Shown: piece after piece, positions 8,446 to 17,363 of the stretch
How the letters are laid out: every line of letters begins with the position of its first letter
Position numbering within the stretch: the first letter of the stretch is position 1
NCBI RefSeq assembly: GCF_043945595.1
Contig: NZ_JBIFNP010000001.1
Coordinates: 4,216,001-4,280,000, forward strand
Direction: 5' to 3'
Source of the DNA: Paenibacillus_S sp043945595
GTDB taxonomy: Bacteria; Bacillota; Bacilli; Paenibacillales; NBRC-103111
Length of the DNA stretch: 64,000 nt
Notes under the pieces: model-generated
The model's input: only the letters and a program-made list of their open reading frames with translations
Databases searched by the model: none
What the model was told of the DNA's origin: nothing
Translations under genes and position numbers: made by a program

Positions 8446-8567
8446 CCTAAGATTATACTTTCGACAGGGCCGATAAAATTCCTTCTGTCGAAAATTATTT
8501 TTATAGCTTTTTTTCAGTTTTTATTCTATAATATTAATTTTGTAGCAAATAAATACATTTTTCGACA
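8446..8567 (-). promoter_or_regulatory. spo0A promoter region with three 0A boxes
   Basis: TGTCGAA (core 0A box TGNCGAA) occurs three times: minus strand at 8460-8466 and 8561-8567, plus strand at 8486-8492. A -10-like TATAAT lies on the minus strand at 8452-8457. AGGAATTT with GAAAG about 12-13 bases downstream resembles a SigH promoter. The arrangement suggests autoregulation by Spo0A and use of SigH, as known in B. subtilis. Promoter assignments are inferred. Confidence 0.6.
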
Positions 8568-8598
8568 AATCTTCTTAAAAAAGAAAGCCAAAGGCGCG

Positions 8599-9928
8599 TT
8601 AGCTCGCCTTCAGCTCCGTTGCTGTGGATCTAAGCATAATTCCGGCATCTTGAAGCATCCATTCGATAAAACAGCCGTATCCGCTGGTCGGATCATTTAC
8701 GAAAACATGGGTTACGGCTCCTATCACCTTGCCGTTTTGGATGATGGGACTGCCGCTCATTCCCTGAACGATACCTCCCGTTTTATCTAGCAATCTTTGA
8801 TCCGTTATTTTAATAACCATTCCTTTGGTCGCCGGAAATTCCTGCTTGGCTACATGTACGACTTCAATATCGAATTTCTCCACCTTTTGACCGTTAACGA
8901 CCGTGTAGATTTGAGCCGGTCACTTCTTTGACCTCTTCCGCAAAAGCTACAGGCAGCGCATCTTTAGTAAAGCTGTGATCCGGCAGCTCCGCCATTTTGC
9001 CAAAGATACCAAACGGCGTGTTTTTCTCAATATTGCCTAATACCTTGCTTTCCTTGGAAAACTGAGCGCGTTTCTCGCCCGGTTCCCCATTCTGGCTTTT
9101 GGAGATGGATGTTACATTGGAGTGGACGATTTCCCCGGAGCCTACCACAATAGGGGTCTGGGTATCCATATCGGTAATCACATGGCCCAATGCGCCATAG
9201 ACGCCCTGATCCGGTGCGTAAAAGGTCAGGGTACCAACCCCCGCCGCGGAATCCCGAATATACAAGCCAAGACGATACGCTTTGTCCACTACATCATAGA
9301 CCGGATAAATTTGAAGATCAATCAGTTCGTTGTTGCGGTTTAAAGTTAGCGTCAGCGGCTTCTTGCTCTCCCCTGCAGCAGCTACAAGCTCAGCTACTTT
9401 TGAAATGTCATTCAAAGGCTTGCCGTTAATTTTGACAATCAGATCTCCAAGCTGAATTTTTGCATCCTCGCCCGGGGACGTTTTTTTGTCCTCAGCTACA
9501 GAAACAAGATGATGGCCTACCACAAGAACGCCTGCGGATTTCAGCTTGACACCGATCGTTTGACCGCCCGGTATGACTTTCAGGTCGGGGACAACATTGA
9601 CCTTAACGGTTTTGAGAGGAATGGCGCCGAAGAGCTTTAGCTTCATCTCGGCTTGTCCTGCTTTGTAGGATTCGAGTGAAATCGGATGATGGAGGTCAAC
9701 TTGAAATGAGTGCCTTGCGGTACCATTGACTTTAAGAATCTCTGGGTCATTCACCGTCACTTGAGCCATGACAGGCATGGAGAGCTGCAGATGAGCCTGC
9801 TGTCCGGTAAATAACCGAAGCTCCTCAGGAAAAGAGGCAAAGCTTTGAAAGGGTGTGGATAAGCTGCCTAGACAAACGAAGAAGACGAGCATCAAACCAA
9901 GCAGTTTTTTTCTTGGGTTAGAACTCAC
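8599..9928 (-). CDS. spoIVB: SpoIVB sporulation serine peptidase (frameshifted in this sequence)
   Basis: GTG 9928 has AAGGGAG upstream. The N-terminus has a signal anchor (KKLLGLMLVFFVCLGSLSTP), then a PDZ domain (GVKLKSAGVLVVGHHLV, GDLIVKINGKPLND) and the SpoIVB peptidase domain. The catalytic His lies in GALGHVITDMDT and the Ser in IVQGMSGSPIIQNGK. SpoIVB cleaves SpoIVFA in the intermembrane space and so triggers SigK activation. A +1 insertion near 8915 (GAAGTGACCGGC) splits the gene; in the shifted frame PAQIYTVVNGQKVEKF bridges the two parts. The corrected length of about 440 is normal. Given the sporulation context, an assembly error is more likely than loss. Confidence 0.9.
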
Positions 9929-10043
9929 GTTGTCACGCTCCCTTGCTTCCTTTGCTTAGCGGCAATGCCTTACCGCCGCTTGTGTAATGTTAAGGTAACC
10001 CCACACCCTTGCTTTTATAACTGAAAATGATCCCACACTTGAC

Positions 10044-11741
10044 TTATTCCATCCTTGATTTCTTGTTCTCCGCCAAATCGATCATTTCTTTCGCATGCTC
10101 TAATGTTTTACCTGTTACTTCAACTCCCCCCAGCATACGAGCCAGCTCGTGGATTCGGCCGTCCATGCTTAAGTCGTCAACATTCGTATAAGTGCGCTCT
10201 CCGTCCGTCGATTTATGAATTAAATAATGCGCATCTGCCATACATGCGACCTGCGGCAAGTGAGTGATTGAGAATACTTGGCAGCTTCGCGACAGCCTGG
10301 ACATTTTCTCCGCAATCGCTTGGGCCGCGCGGCCGCTGACTCCGGTATCCACCTCGTCAAAGACAAGCACCGGAATTTGATCCACCCTTGCAAAAATCGA
10401 TTTTAACGCCAGCATCACACGGGAAATTTCCCCGCCTGACGCAATCTTGCTTAAGCTTCTTAACGGCTCGCCCGGATTGGCCGAGATGAGGAACTCCACT
10501 TGATCGGCGCCCTCAGCCGCAAGCTGCTCTTCATTATAAAGAATCTGAATTTTAAACTGCGTGCGCTCCATATGTAGATCACGAAGCTCGGCAACGATCT
10601 CGAAGGCCAGCTTTTCCGCAACAAGCTGACGCTGATCCGATAACCGCTGCGCGCATGCTTTGACTTGTATAAGCGCTTGCTGCTCTTCTTTTTGAAGCTC
10701 CTGCAGCTTCTCGTCTTTGTTTTCAATGAGATCGAGCTCATTTTGAACCTTTGCCAAATAACGCAGTATATCCTCAACGGTATCGCCGTATTTTCGCCGT
10801 AACGTCTTGATCGTATCCAGCCGCTGCTCAATAAAATCGAGCCGTGACGGATTGAACTCGATTTCGTCGCGATAGTCCCGCACCTGGTAGGCGGCATCCT
10901 CCAGCTGGTAGAACGCGCTCTGCGTCTGCTCAACGAGCGGCCCCAGCTTCTCCGGGTCCAGCGCGGCAATATCCTGCAGCTTCTGCATAGCCTTGCCTAC
11001 CGCATCGAGACCGTTTTTGCTCCCATACAACAAATCGTAGGCATCCGCCGCATTTTGAAATAATTTACCTGCATTGGCTAGCTTGCGCTTTTCTTCCGAT
11101 AATGATTCATCCTCGCCCTTAATTAATTTGGCGGATAAAATTTCTTCTACCTGAAAACGGTATAAATCCAGCATCCGAAGAGATTGCTTGCTCGCTTCTT
11201 CAAGCTCCCTCAGTTTTTTGCGGATTTGCGAATACGCCTCGAAAGCTTCCGTATACTCGCGCTTCGCAGGTCCGATGACCGCATCACCGAACAAATCGAG
11301 CCAATGGATATGCTCCTCCACATGAAACAAAGACTGATGCTCATGCTGGCCATGTATATTTACAAGCCAATCCCCAACTTGCTTCAAGCCTGATAAATTG
11401 ACCAGTTGTCCATTAATCCGGCTCGTACTTTTTCCCTGCGACGTAATTTCACGCCGAATAATAAGGTGCTCCTCATCGTCGCTTTCAATACCAAGGCCGG
11501 CTAGCGTCGCCCAAACCGGGTGCTCGGCATGAAAGTGGAACAAGGCTTCAATTGTCGCCTTATCGCTCCCGTACCGAACCAGATCAGCGGAGCTTCGTCC
11601 TCCTGCGATCAAGGTCAACGCATCAATAATGATCGATTTCCCCGCGCCGGTTTCACCTGTCAGCACATGAAACCCTTTTCGAAAATGGAGATCTACGGAT
11701 TCAATGACCGCTAAATTGCGTATAGACATTTCGAGCAGCAT
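10044..11741 (-). CDS. recN: DNA repair protein RecN
   Basis: This encodes 565 residues from ATG 11741 (GGGAGA upstream); the longer reading to 11816 is within argR. It is an SMC-like ATPase: Walker A GETGAGKS near residue 30, a long central coiled coil (residues 160-380), then the signature SGGEISRVMLALK and Walker B VLVFDEVDTG near the C-terminus. It acts in double-strand-break repair. It follows argR closely and precedes spoIVB, as in B. subtilis, and is intact. Confidence 0.96.
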   Translation of the reverse strand: MLLEMSIRNLAVIESVDLHFRKGFHVLTGETGAGKSIIIDALTLIAGGRSSADLVRYGSDKATIEALFHFHAEHPVWATLAGLGIESDDEEHLIIRREITSQGKSTSRINGQLVNLSGLKQVGDWLVNIHGQHEHQSLFHVEEHIHWLDLFGDAVIGPAKREYTEAFEAYSQIRKKLRELEEASKQSLRMLDLYRFQVEEILSAKLIKGEDESLSEEKRKLANAGKLFQNAADAYDLLYGSKNGLDAVGKAMQKLQDIAALDPEKLGPLVEQTQSAFYQLEDAAYQVRDYRDEIEFNPSRLDFIEQRLDTIKTLRRKYGDTVEDILRYLAKVQNELDLIENKDEKLQELQKEEQQALIQVKACAQRLSDQRQLVAEKLAFEIVAELRDLHMERTQFKIQILYNEEQLAAEGADQVEFLISANPGEPLRSLSKIASGGEISRVMLALKSIFARVDQIPVLVFDEVDTGVSGRAAQAIAEKMSRLSRSCQVFSITHLPQVACMADAHYLIHKSTDGERTYTNVDDLSMDGRIHELARMLGGVEVTGKTLEHAKEMIDLAENKKSRME

Positions 11742-11755
11742 AATTATCTCTCCCG

Positions 11756-12206
11756 TTAACTCAGCATAGACAAAATTTGATTGACCACCGTACCGCTTTG
11801 CTCCTTGCTTCGGCAAATGATCAGGATCGTGTCGTCACCGCAAATCGTACCCATAATTTCGGTCCGATTCCAAGCTGTCGATCAAGGCTCCGATCGCGTT
11901 GGCTGTCCCCGGCAAACTCTTCATCACTACCAGATTCTCGGTATAATCGATATGCACGAAATGGTCGTTCAGCGCTCTTTTCAATCGATGCAGCGGATTG
12001 TAGCGCTGGTCTGCAGGTACTGAATACTTATAACGGCCGTCGTCCAAAGGTACCTTCATCAGGTGAAGCTCTTTGATATCTCTTGAAATCGTCGCCTGCG
12101 TTACCGGAAACCCGGCTGCGCGGAGCTGCTCTACCAGCTCGTCTTGGGTTTCGATATCGTTATTCGTAATGATTTCGCGTATTTTGATATGCCTCTGGCC
12201 TTTCAT
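11756..12206 (-). CDS. argR: arginine repressor ArgR/AhrC (frameshifted in this sequence)
   Basis: ATG 12206 is preceded by AGGAGG. Residues 1-70 form the winged helix (IREIITNNDIETQDELVEQL, VTQATISRDIKELHLMKVP). The C-terminal oligomerisation and arginine-binding domain follows. The frame breaks near 11866 (TCGGACCGAAA): removing one C turns DRNYGYDLR into DEIMGTICGDDTILIICRS, where GTICGDDT is the conserved arginine-binding motif. The corrected protein has about 149 residues, the usual size. It controls arginine synthesis and catabolism. The shift is most likely an insertion error. A repeat leader element directly abuts its ribosome-binding site. Confidence 0.92.
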
Positions 12207-12528
12207 GGGTTACCTCCTAAGGGCTTTCTGTAGGAAAGCCTTCTTCGTAAGCACTGCTAAGTTTTACGTGAGTCAAACGCATAGGTGTCGAGAAAGCCAT
12301 ACTAAGTGAGCATGACTGCCAACGCAGGTGGAGTATCTTCTGTAAAAGTTTACACCCGCCTTTGAAATCCGTGAAAATACCTTCAAATCTAATCCGAATT
12401 CACGGATTTCAACAGCGGCTGGAGGAAGATAGTCCACCGGAGTATCACGCAAATTCAAATTCAGGGTTCCTTGCCATGCTCCCTGACTTTGCAAGCTTCT
12501 GCTAACTCTTGCGCAAATGTTTGTGCTT
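12207..12528 (-). promoter_or_regulatory. argR upstream interval with stem-loop and GCTTACGAAG leader repeat
   Basis: This is 320 bp without a convincing gene. Two structures are visible. GAAATCCGTGAA and TTCACGGATTTC pair across about 21 bases at roughly 12366-12411. A copy of the leader repeat lies at 12220-12258 (minus: GCTTACGAAGAAGGCTTTCC with a hairpin GGCTTTC/GAAAGCC) ending at the argR Shine-Dalgarno. A 73-residue frame at 12273-12494 lacks a ribosome-binding site and overlaps these structures, so I do not call it. Confidence 0.5.
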
Positions 12529-13014
12529 TTATCTATGTAATGAATCGCTTAACGCTTCCAAATTCATTTCAAACGTGATAACGTTTGCCTTTTGCTCCGC
12601 TACATTCAAATAAAGAACGCCCGCCGAATACGGATACAAAAGCTGATATACCAGCAGACGATCCCGCACGGCGCCGCCGGTCATCTCCATCGGCCTGCGG
12701 TCCTTCGCCAGCTTGACGACGTAGTATTCTCCGCTCTGTTCCACAACATAATCGACAAACAGCCGGCTTTGCAGGTGCTCCTTATCGTCGATGGAAATTT
12801 CGATCGGAATCCGCTGCTTTCCGCGCAAAACCGTGTAGCCCAGCTCCTCCAACAACTCCGTTGCCTCATCCTCAGGCACGTCCTCCGCTGTGGGAGGCTC
12901 CGGGAGGGGCGTTTCTTCAACCGTTGCTTTCATTCGGCCTCGGACGTACATAAACAGCCAAGTTCCAAGCACCAATAAAATGAGCAAGATCATAAATCGG
13001 TCTCCGCTTTGCAT
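12529..13014 (-). CDS. membrane-anchored hypothetical protein
   Basis: This encodes 161 residues. One N-terminal transmembrane helix (FMILLILLVLGTWLFMYVRG) is followed by an acidic, proline-rich linker and a soluble domain from about residue 50. In that domain, VDYVVEQSGEYYVVKLA followed by RDRLLVYQLLYPYSAGVLYL resembles the D...E-x-K core and following helix of the PD-(D/E)XK nuclease fold. This is a weak, pattern-level inference and the acidic residues are not all in place. It lies between tlyA and argR, where B. subtilis has no counterpart. Function is unknown. Confidence 0.55.
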   Translation of the reverse strand: MQSGDRFMILLILLVLGTWLFMYVRGRMKATVEETPLPEPPTAEDVPEDEATELLEELGYTVLRGKQRIPIEISIDDKEHLQSRLFVDYVVEQSGEYYVVKLAKDRRPMEMTGGAVRDRLLVYQLLYPYSAGVLYLNVAEQKANVITFEMNLEALSDSLHR

Positions 13015-13100
13015 GGAATCTTCACCTCATTGATACTATTCGAGGCTGTCCGAGGATTTCCTTTATTGTTCCAATGCTTGAGTCAGGTCGCCTCTATCCT

Positions 13101-13186
13101 AAATAACCCCACAAAGTGGGGCTTATGCTTCGAAGCAGACTCAGGTACTTTGCGGGGCCCCGAAAACATATGGAATCTATCATGTT
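13101..13186 (-). repeat. dispersed structured repeat, copy 1
   Basis: The core AAATAACCCCACAAAGTGGG, continuing through GCTTCGAAGC to ACTTTGCGGGG, recurs at 38203-38346 (twice in tandem) and 63359-63421. CCCCACAAAGT and ACTTTGCGGGG pair over about 40 bases, with the palindrome GCTTCGAAGC inside. This copy also has the inner hairpin CCCCAC/GTGGGG. It sits directly 3' of the tlyA terminator. Confidence 0.85.
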
Positions 13187-13215
13187 AAAAAAAACTCATC
13201 ATCCAGATGAGTTTT
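13187..13215 (-). terminator. terminator of tlyA, overlapping its stop codon
   Basis: On the minus strand AAACTCATC-TGGAT-GATGAGTTT is followed by TTTTTTT. The TGA stop of tlyA at 13199-13201 lies within the stem. Confidence 0.75.
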
Positions 13216-14033
13216 GCAGCTTTTGGGCGTTGCTGACCGCTTCGCGGATCCATTCATCGACTTGTGCGGGATCGGCAGGAGGCTCCGAGGTGTTGCAGCG
13301 GAAATAAGCGAGAAACTCGACATTGCCCTCCCCGCCTTTTATCGGCGAAAAGGTCAGTCCCTTCAACACATAACCGGCTTCCGCGGCAAAGCTTAACGTG
13401 GTTTCAAGCACTTCCGTATGTACGGCCGGCTCCCGGATAACTCCTGTCTTAGGAACCTTCTCACGTCCCGCCTCGAACTGCGGCTTGATTAAGGCAACCA
13501 CTTCCCCTTCTTCAGCCAGCAGGGCTTTCAGCGGAGGAAGAATTAATTTCAATGAAATAAATGAAACGTCTATCGAAGCAAAGGTCGGAACCGGGCACCT
13601 TCAAATCCCCTGGCTGCATAAAGCGGAAGTTGGTCCGTTCCATCACGTGCACCCGCTCGTCATTGCGCAGCGACCAGTCCAGTTGATTGTAGCCGACGTC
13701 GATAGCATACACGTAGACCGCGCCGTTCTGCAGCGCGCAATCCGTGAAGCCTCCCGTAGACGCTCCGATATCGAGCATAGTAACTCCGTCAACGCGGATG
13801 TCGAACTGCTTCAGAGCTTTTTCAAGCTTTAAGCCGCCGCGGCTCACGTAAGGGTGAATCGCTCCCTTAACAATAATTTTGGAGGATCTGGGGATTTTCG
13901 TACCGGCTTTGTCGACCGGCTCATCGTCCACCAGTACAAGCCCTGCCATAATAGAGGCTTTGGCCTTTTCCCGGGATTCAAAAAAACCTTGATCCACCAG
14001 CAATACATCCAGTCTTTCTTTATCTGATGCCAT
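13199..14033 (-). CDS. tlyA: TlyA family rRNA 2'-O-methyltransferase (frameshifted in this sequence)
   Basis: ATG 14033 is preceded by AGGAG. The N-terminal S4 RNA-binding domain (ERLDVLLVDQGFFESREKAK) is followed by a Rossmann methyltransferase domain (MLDIGASTGGFTDCALQNGA; YAIDVGYNQLDW). The family (YqxC in B. subtilis) methylates rRNA; some members are haemolysin-like. A +1 insertion near 13597 (GTGCCCGGTTCC) breaks the frame. Removing one C continues with PTFASIDVSFISLKLILPP, the conserved motif after the fold's strand 5. The corrected length of about 277 is normal. It is part of the dxs-tlyA-argR-recN run. Confidence 0.9.
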
Positions 14034-14098
14034 TCGTTTGCCGCTCCTGCCTGCAGTCCATAAGCTTAGCTTACTCACCGCTCTTTCATTCTAATCAT

Positions 14099-15985
14099 TT
14101 ATGCGCGCTGCCGTTTGCGCGGAACGAGAGTCTGAACCTCGGATACGAGACGCTCCACCGTCAAACCGACTTCGCGGCGCTGCTCCGGAACCGAACCATG
14201 CTCTACGAAATAATCCGGTATTCCGATAATTTTAATATGCAGACCGAATATATCCTGAGTCGAATAATATTCAAGCACTCCGGCGCCGAAACCGCCCAAT
14301 TGAGTGCCTTCCTCCAGTGTAATGATAGGCAAACGTTCACTGCCAAGCTGGTTCAGCATAGCTTCATCCATCGGCTTAATAAAGCGGGCGTTAACGACAC
14401 GCAGCTGCACGCCTTCCTTAGCCAGCGTCTCGGCCGCTTCCATCGCTATAGGAACCATTGCGACCGACTGCAAGGACAACAGCGCTGTCCCCGGGTCTCA
14501 CTACTTCCCAAGAACCGATAGGAATGCATTTCATCGGCTCATCCATCGGAACACCCTGACCTGCAATCCGCGGATACCGGACTGCGATCGGTCCTCATTA
14601 TATTCTATTGCCGTCTTCATCATATGACGAAGCTCGTTTTCATCCTTAGGCATCATCAAAGTCATGTTCGGGATACTGCGCAAATAAGCGGTATCATATA
14701 CCCCTTGATGGGTTTCTCCATCCGGACCGACAAAGCCTGCCCGGTCAATCGCAAAGATGACGTTTAAGTTAGCTCTGCAAATGTCGTGCACCACTTGGTC
14801 GTACGCACGCTGCAAGAAGGTTGAATAAACGGCATACACCGGTTTGATCCCCTCGCTTGCAAGCCCTGCGCACAGCGTTGCCGCATGCTGCTCCGCAATG
14901 CCGACATCGATCATCCGTTCGGGGAACAGCTTGGCGAATTTAAGCAGCCCCGACCCGCCGGGCATAGCCGGAGTAACGGCCACTATGCGCGGATTCTGCT
15001 CTGCCAGCTCGATCAGCGCGCTGCTGAATACGTCGGTATACATAGGGGGTCCGGCGGACTTCACCATTTGACCCGACTCAATTTTGTACGGGCTTGCGCC
15101 ATGCCACGCAAAAGAATCCTTCTCCGCTGGAGTGTAGCCTTTCCCCTTCAGCGTAAGGATGTGCACCAGAACAGGTCCTTCGACTTTCTCCGCTTGCTTC
15201 AGCGTTTCGAGCAGAAGCGGCAGATTGTTGCCGTCAATCGGGCCCAAATAAGTAAATCCAAGTTCTTCAAAAATCACGCCGGATACCAGCAAATATTTCA
15301 GGCTGTCCTTGAGCTTTTCCATCGTTTTGGCCAGCGTACCGCCGATTGCCGGTATTTTCTTGAGCAGATGCTCGACTTCTTCTTTGGCTCTTACATAATG
15401 CTTGTCGGAACGGATTTTGCCGAGATAGTTATGCATCGCGCCTACATTCGGAGCAATGGACATCTCGTTATCGTTCAGGATCACCATTAAATTTTTCTTC
15501 TCGTGACCGATATGATTCAGCGCTTCGAAGGCCATACCGCCGGTTAAGGCGCCATCGCCGATGATCGCTACTACGCGGTTATGCTCGCCTTTGAAGTCGC
15601 GTGCCATCGCCATCCCCATCGCTGCCGATAAGGATGTGCTGCTGTGGCCGGCTTCCCAGACGTCATGCTCGCTCTCCGAGCGTTTGACAAAACCGCACAA
15701 GCCTTTATATTTACGCAGCGTGTCAAACTTATCCATGCGTCCGGTAAACATTTTGTGCACATACGATTGATGCCCCACGTCAAAAATAAATTTGTCATAC
15801 GGGCTGTTAAAAAGATAGTGCAGCGCAATGGTAAGCTCAACGACGCCAAGGTTAGACGAGAGGTGTCCGCCGGTGTTCGAAAGCTTTTCAACAAGAAACT
15901 GTCTGGTCTCTGCGGCCAGTTGCTCTAGTTGCTCTATCGACAGACGTTTCAAGTCTTCAGGCTGATTGATTTGTTCGAGCAGCAC
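14099..15985 (-). CDS. dxs: 1-deoxy-D-xylulose-5-phosphate synthase (two compensating shifts)
   Basis: GTG 15985 has GGGGG upstream. It makes DXP from pyruvate and glyceraldehyde-3-phosphate, the entry to the MEP isoprenoid pathway. The thiamine-diphosphate motif is GDGALTGGMAFEALN, and the catalytic region has DVGIAEQHAATLCAGLA and DRAGFVGPDGETHQG. A base is missing near 14600 and one is extra near 14460, so the 45 codons between them (PIAVRYPRIAGQGVPMDEP) read in another frame and the ends are back in register. Two opposite errors in an essential gene point to the assembly. Total about 629 residues, as usual. It pairs with ispA across the OLE-like RNA. Confidence 0.93.
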
Positions 15986-16592
15986 GTTTGTTCCCCCGCT
16001 TTCCTTGATTGTTTTTTTTCTTTTTCGGATTGAACCATTTGACCCCTAATCGTTCCTGCAGAAATTGAAATACTTTGCCTATAAAAAGGACGATGTCCGT
16101 TGCATAATGGAGGGCAAACGATTTGCCCATGGCTTTGCCGCCCACCGTTAATGCCGAAACCGTCGCGGTAAAAACAACGCTGACTACCGTGCGCAGCAGG
16201 TCGCTGTCCGCGCCGATCCCGCTCATCAGCTTGATGACGACCAGCGTACAGGCTGCGCCGCTGATGACGCCGGAAATATCGCCGATCACATCGTTGCAAA
16301 AATTCGAAAACCTGTCGGCATTGCGTACAATCTGGATCGCTTGACGCGAGCCCTTGACCCGCTCCGAGGCCATCGCATGAAACGGCGTTTCATTGGCCGC
16401 GGCTGCCGCCAAACCCAGAATATCGAAGAAAATTCCGTTACAGATCAGAAATATAACAATCAACATGCCGATGCCCCAAGGAAAGCCTTCAAGCACCGTC
16501 GTGGATGTTACCGTAAAAATACAGGCCATTGTAAAAGTGACCAGAGATATAAAAATACTCCATCGGATGGAGTGAATGAGCGAAAATTTCAT
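15957..16592 (-). CDS. oapA: OapA-like OLE RNA-associated membrane protein
   Basis: This encodes 211 residues with AGGAGA upstream of ATG 16592. There are about four hydrophobic helices (residues 8-30, 38-60, 108-130, 134-155) and a strongly basic tail (FNPKKKKNNQGKRGNKRAAR). The segment LGLAAAAANETPFHAMASER followed by a run with N-C-N-D resembles the DUF21/CNNM-type membrane domain without CBS domains. In Bacillus halodurans the OLE RNA partner OapA is a basic membrane protein encoded directly between the OLE gene and dxs. Position, topology and charge all fit here. It overlaps dxs by 29 bases. The name rests on context and general features, not on an alignment. Confidence 0.75.
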   Translation of the reverse strand: MKFSLIHSIRWSIFISLVTFTMACIFTVTSTTVLEGFPWGIGMLIVIFLICNGIFFDILGLAAAAANETPFHAMASERVKGSRQAIQIVRNADRFSNFCNDVIGDISGVISGAACTLVVIKLMSGIGADSDLLRTVVSVVFTATVSALTVGGKAMGKSFALHYATDIVLFIGKVFQFLQERLGVKWFNPKKKKNNQGKRGNKRAARTNQSA

Positions 16593-16639
16593 CTTTAATC
16601 AGACTCTCCTATACGGGTAAGTCATCGCAAGTAATATGG

Positions 16640-17296
16640 AGTGGTAACTTCTTGAGTAAACGCTGTGGCTTAGGTCCAGTAGGTTTTCCCAAGCGGCGCT
16701 CCTCCCCGTCGCCGGGAAGGCGGTTTCCCTTTATGTCCGCCTTGACGCCGTCACCGGCCGTCAGACTAGATTACCACTTAGTCCACACTATAATCCCCAA
16801 GAAGTTTCACCACGAAGCGAACAGTCTAGGAGTTTTCCTCGACAGCCTTGAAACCACTCTTTAGCCTCTTTTGCAAGCCAGATTTCATACAGCAACCGGC
16901 GCCGGCATTCTTGGCCGAGAATACAGGCTCCTCTATTCTGTAATCCCCTCTGACTCACTCAAGGCAGGCTACGCTGCACGCAGGTCATTTTAGCACGATC
17001 AAGCCTCTGAACGGCCATCCCATACAGGTGAGACCCACACTTGCAGGTTCATACCCCAAGCCGTACCCTTCCGCACGAGGACGGATCAGACCACGCACTT
17101 GGGCCTCCGCGGAAGGAGGGTCAACGCCCGCATGCCATTGCGGATCGCCCTCCAACCTTAACTCCCAGCATCAGCCCCCAACTGGGCGTTAGAAGCCAAC
17201 ACCAGGAACTTCATCGATGTGCCCTTTGGCGAATTTTTAGGCCCGCCCTCAAGAATGGTAGACTGACTAGAATACTGCACCACCCGCAAAATACTT
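16640..17296 (-). ncRNA. ole: OLE (ornate large extremophilic) RNA candidate
   Basis: A 770-bp gap between ispA and the membrane protein gene has no plausible frame. It has a very good promoter pointing into it (-10 TATAAT at 17303-17308 with extended TGC; -35 TTGAGC at 17327-17332) and is rich in GC-stem segments such as CCTTCCGCGGAGG and GCCGGCGCCGG. OLE RNA is about 600 nt and is encoded between ispA and dxs, next to its protein OapA, in B. halodurans and other Firmicutes. Length, position, orientation and partner gene match. RNase P, tmRNA and 6S signature sequences are absent. The 3' end is estimated; no terminator is seen before oapA, so it may be co-transcribed. Confidence 0.8.
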
Positions 17297-17302
17297 GAAC
17301 CC

Positions 17303-17332
17303 ATTATAGCATAGAGGTCAAGATGTGCTCAA
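17303..17332 (-). promoter_or_regulatory. strong SigA-type promoter of the OLE-like RNA
   Basis: The -10 is TATAAT (minus, 17308-17303) with an extended TGC. The -35 is TTGAGC (17332-17327) with an 18-base spacer. The predicted start is near 17296. Confidence 0.75.
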
Positions 17333-17363
17333 ATGGAACATGATACAAAGTTCACACTGCTTG

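Noticed and set aside
13116..13307. Plus-strand frame beginning MGLMLRSRLRYFAG, also at 38238 and 63375
   Set aside because: It is created by the dispersed repeat and has no ribosome-binding site; no protein is implied.
14099..15985. dxs, accC and folD as true pseudogenes
   Set aside because: They are otherwise perfectly conserved essential genes with single-base shifts; sequence error is simpler.
16640..17296. RNase P RNA, tmRNA or 6S RNA in the ispA-dxs gap
   Set aside because: Signature sequences are absent; position and partner gene favour OLE.
17041..17298. 85-residue plus-strand frame in the OLE interval
   Set aside because: No ribosome-binding site, Pro/His/Arg-biased composition, and it is antisense to the promoter-driven RNA.
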